In this document: in pieces, positions 60,635 through 64,000 of the stretch | How the letters are laid out: the number at the start of each line of letters is the position of its first letter | Position numbering within the stretch: the first letter of the stretch is position 1 | Assembly (NCBI GenBank): GCA_036897095.1 | Contig: JAYMSP010000230.1 | Span: forward strand, 1-64,000 | DNA from: Plantago elongata | Taxonomy: Eukaryota; Streptophyta; Magnoliopsida; Lamiales; Plantaginaceae | Direction: 5' to 3' | Length of the DNA stretch: 64,000 nt | Program-made: the position numbers and the translations under genes | Notes under the pieces: generated by a model | What the model saw: only the letters and a program-made list of their open reading frames with translations | Told to the model about the DNA's origin: nothing | Database searches by the model: none

Positions 60635-63495
60635 ATGGCAGCTGCATCTAGTCCACTCGCAGTCTCTAAAACTCCCATTTTCCATTTCTCATCCGGTAAA
60701 CTATCTATCTCCAGCCTTTTTCACATTCCGTCGATTCTCTCCATTGATGTGATTTTCCTGCTCTTGTACTGTTATTTCCTGAATCGAATTGTGGGTTGTA
60801 ATTATCTTTGAAGTAGGTCAATTTTGTATGTATCACTTGTTGCAATTCAAGTAATCATCGTGCTATTTTCATCATTTTTTAGGTTCAATTTGATTTGATG
60901 TTCCGATTTCCCTATTTTGTTGGTAGGATCTGATTCATTTGGTGCATTGCCTTGTTATCTAGCTTATGTAGTTATGCATATCTTCTTATTCCATGGAATT
61001 CAATTTCTAATTGCTAAAATTTGTCGAAATTTAATGTGACTAACAGACTAAGCCTCTGCATGTTTCAAGGGAAAATGGGGCTAGAATGATAATATAGGTA
61101 GTAAAATTAGGAAATGATAATAATCAGTTATTTACTCCAACTATGCGAGTAACTTATCACAAATGCATATATCATACGGTTCCTCCTGGCTTGTGCATAT
61201 CAGTCGCCGATGAGGCAATGAGTTAAGATGAATTTGTTCGTCTGTCATCTTAATCAGCTTGGTGCGTTCCTACATTTGTATTATGCATCTTTCTTACCTG
61301 CTGTGTTCAATCTTCATCCTTACCAAAATGTTTATATGCAAGCATGTTCCAATATACATTTCTTAATTCATTACCTCTCACTGCCCGAAAGTGCATCCAG
61401 GCTACTGCTTTTTATGCTCGACAGTAGATATTTAGCTCCACACAGTTGTCAATATGGCATTCTTTAGAATATAAAGTGGCTTTGTAGAAAATTAACTTAA
61501 GAAACAATCTACGTGAATGTGTCATTGAACAATGCATGTTAGCTGATCAATTGGTTGATTATAGGGTGGCTCATACTCCATGAGAAAACATCCGTACCCA
61601 AAATTAGTCATGTTAAAGGTTCGTGGAGGGAATAAATAATATTGACTGTGTAGTTTTATAACTGCAAGATCTGGTCACTGAGATAGTGTCACAATCTTAC
61701 TATTTTGGATTAGATCATTTTGGGATGGCTCTCAGTTTGAAGGGCCTCATTTAAGTAAAAAAAAAATTATATTAGAGAAGCAAATATGGTTTAACCTTTT
61801 TCTCATGTGCTCTGTTTTTTTAAACCAGCCGAACAGTCTGTGGGGCCAACAAAATTGTCTTTCCGCGCTAAGAATGAGAGAAAATCATATGCCCAGAGAA
61901 GGGCCCTCACTGTTCAAGCAAGTTATAGGTATTTTGATCACACTCTAGTCTATTATACAATAACAATATCAATGAGTCTTGATATGCAATACATGTTTGG
62001 TTTATCTTATTTTCCTTCCTCCTCGTGTTGCAGCCCAGTTTTCCACATATACTTCAGTCATGCATGTCTACTAGTCCATACTTTCCCCACATTGCAACTT
62101 ATACACTTAGCTTCAGTTATATTTGATGCATATTAGATTTATAATTCTCTTATAAATCTTCAATGATATAGTTAGCCGGGTGATGCCTTGTGAGTTCGGT
62201 CAGTAATTTGCACTGTACTCTAACAACAATCAGCATATTATGGTGTTTGGTTCTAAGTAGAGCCAGAATCAATTAATGGTCTTTGTGATATATATATCAA
62301 CTCATCAAGAGAGGCTTCTAAAGATATGTTGCGTTGTTATGTTTGTGGTCGCAGTGATGGTGGAAGGTCAAGCAGCACAGGCCTTTTTGTTGGTGGCTTT
62401 CTTCTGGGGGGATTAGTCGTTGGCACCCTTGGATGTATATATGCACCTCAGGTCATGATAATAAGCCCATAGTCAATGTAAAGCATGAACATCAACTGCT
62501 CCCTTACATGTTAATTACCCTTGTTAATCTCTACTCTGTAACACTGCCTGCCCATTTGAGGTAGAAGTTTGTTGTACTAATTTCTAAACTGGCATTTTAA
62601 CTATTATTATACTTTCCTTTAACAGATTACCAAGGCTTTGACTGAAATTGAATCTGAGAAAAAGGATCTGATGAAAAAGCTGCCCAAGTTTATCTATGAT
62701 GAAGAAAAGGCCCTCGAGGTACGCGACTTTCTTGAGAATAAACCAGACAGTAATACCTCTTTTGAGAGCTGTTGGAATGGTTCCTTTATACTCAGTTCAT
62801 GCCCTTTTGTGATATCTCATTCTTCAGTATTACTGTTGTTTCTAGTGGGGTGAATAAAGATTACAAACTAAGTTCATACATTTGCCTTTTTCACCGAGCC
62901 AGTTTTTTCGATGTTGTGTAATCAGATTGCTGGCAGCCTGGTACCTTCCTCATCGAGTCTTATAGTATTCCCTTTGGTATATGCATTTGATACTTGAAAA
63001 CGTGTCGTTCATTCTTCAGTTACACGGCTTTTTAACAGTCAATACCAAGTGGAATTTAAGAGTTGCCTATTGAACATGCTCAATATAGGTCTTGGATAAT
63101 TCTGAGATGTGACTATCACTCTATCAGGTTTCTTAACTGGCATCATATCACACTATTCATGATTTGTGAACAAATGAGGATAAAGTGATAGGTGCTCTGA
63201 TACGTTTGAACCTTATATCATGGAATTTGATCAAACTGGTTTTATGCATGTTCTGGGATTTGATTGGACCCCCACAACTTGTATGTTAAAAAATTACAAT
63301 TCGAACGAGCCTGTTTAGCTTTAGGTGAGATACTGACATTGATGTCATGAACACTGAGTAAATTCTTTCCCCTGCATAATATGATGCATCTGTTTGTTAT
63401 ACATGTTCCAGAAGCAACGCAAGAAACTGGAGGAGAAGATCGAACAACTCAACCACGCTATAGATAATATGTCGTTTCAAATTAGTAAAGAATGA
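60635..63495 (+). CDS. Small plastid inner-envelope membrane protein
   Basis: Five exons (60635-60695, 61829-61928, 62355-62451, 62626-62718, 63412-63495) give 144 aa. N-terminal transit-like peptide ([14 protein letters not shown], then RRALTVQAS), one Gly-rich membrane helix ([19 protein letters not shown] followed by CIYAPQ), then a charged coiled-coil tail ([20 protein letters not shown] and [15 protein letters not shown]). It closely resembles an Arabidopsis protein recorded as localised to the chloroplast inner membrane (At1g42960, from memory). The glycine-patterned helix followed by a coiled coil recalls YtxH-like proteins. Biochemical role unknown to me. Confidence 0.88.
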
Positions 63496-63771
63496 AACTT
63501 GAAATGGAACTGTGTAGTGAGCTCAGGCGACGACATTGAAGCCTTCATCTGAGACTGTTGATCATGTACAATTGTGCGCATTGCATAATTTCCTCTTAAA
63601 ATCAGTCGATTTCTTGCTACTGAGAGCCACTGTATGCAACATTAGTTTTCCTCTATCAGTGATTGATCTCCTGCTAAGTATGTACAAGATTATAGTGCAA
63701 ATTCTCATCAGTTCTATTCTACTGCGTGAATAACATAATTGTCATTTAATGCTGAATTTTGTAGAGCTGAA

Positions 63772-63927
63772 GGGGCTGATTGGTATATAATTTGAATGGG
63801 CATTTGGATGGATTTTGATGAAATTGCGTTTGTAATGGAATTGAAATGGAGTATTTGAATTGTATTTTAGGCCAAATCATCGTACATCGATCAATGGACT
63901 GATTACAATTGTTTTCCAAATAGCCCC
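63772..63927 (-). mobile_element. Tourist-like MITE, short subfamily
   Basis: 156 bp with ends ggggctgattgg / ccaaatagcccc and flanking GAA on both sides (63769-63771, 63928-63930). The inner stretch, inverted, matches gatgatttggcctaaaatac of the copies at 16849 and 17761. Confidence 0.88.
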
Positions 63928-64000
63928 GAAGTGACTCAAATATGTACCATGGATATATTCTTTTGAGTGCCCAGTACGAAATGAGACAAATTTTTGTGCG

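Noticed and set aside
61228-61467. 79-aa open frame
   Set aside because: Falls in intron 1 of the plastid membrane protein gene, with no family match.

Overview
The window is nuclear DNA of a flowering plant. It is AT-rich, its genes are split by GT-AG introns, and it carries plant-only families (PPR, RLCK-VII, TONNEAU1, SCPL, R1-type NLR) and plant MITEs. The R1/late-blight type of NLR points to an asterid, probably Lamiales or Solanales; that last step is inference. I rebuilt exons by eye: every CDS given as intact has GT-AG junctions and a continuous reading frame, with a total length close to its family.

Layout. 0.3-5.3 kb: an intact two-exon CC-NB-LRR resistance gene (minus) followed by shredded relics of related NLRs. 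6.1-8.0 kb: a decayed Rf-like PPR gene (minus). 9.0-10.4 kb: cytosolic ribosomal protein L9 (plus) with a telo-box/site II promoter. 11.3-14.1 kb: a leukotriene-A4-hydrolase-like M1 aminopeptidase (minus). 14.1-23.0 kb: a gene-poor block with Tourist-like and Stowaway-like MITEs, a relic of a serine carboxypeptidase-like (SCPL) gene and a broken GH17 beta-1,3-glucanase. 23.1-26.5 kb: an intact 14-exon SCPL gene (minus), the paralogue of that relic. 29.3-32.6 kb: TONNEAU1 (plus). 33.6-35.0 kb: a 1.4-kb foldback (inverted-repeat) element. 35.5-38.2 kb: organellar adenylate kinase (plus). 39.7-40.3 kb: a degenerate ~175-bp tandem repeat. 41.5-45.7 kb: a PBL7-like receptor-like cytoplasmic kinase (plus). 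46.8-53.7 kb: an 18-exon TBC/Rab-GAP gene (minus). 55.6-58.9 kb: phosphatidylglycerophosphate synthase (minus). 60.6-63.5 kb: a small plastid inner-membrane protein (plus).

The window divides into an accessory left half (NLR, Rf-like PPR, SCPL, GH17, MITEs) with duplication and decay, and a conserved housekeeping right half (29-63 kb) that resembles known Arabidopsis microsynteny (TON1, TBC/RabGAP, PGP synthase). No LTR retrotransposon, virus-derived element, CRISPR or rRNA was recognised. I found no convincing undescribed gene system. The most unusual structures are the foldback element, the SCPL relic that records two insertions against its own empty-site paralogue, a SINE with a duplicated B box, and the Tourist MITE family.
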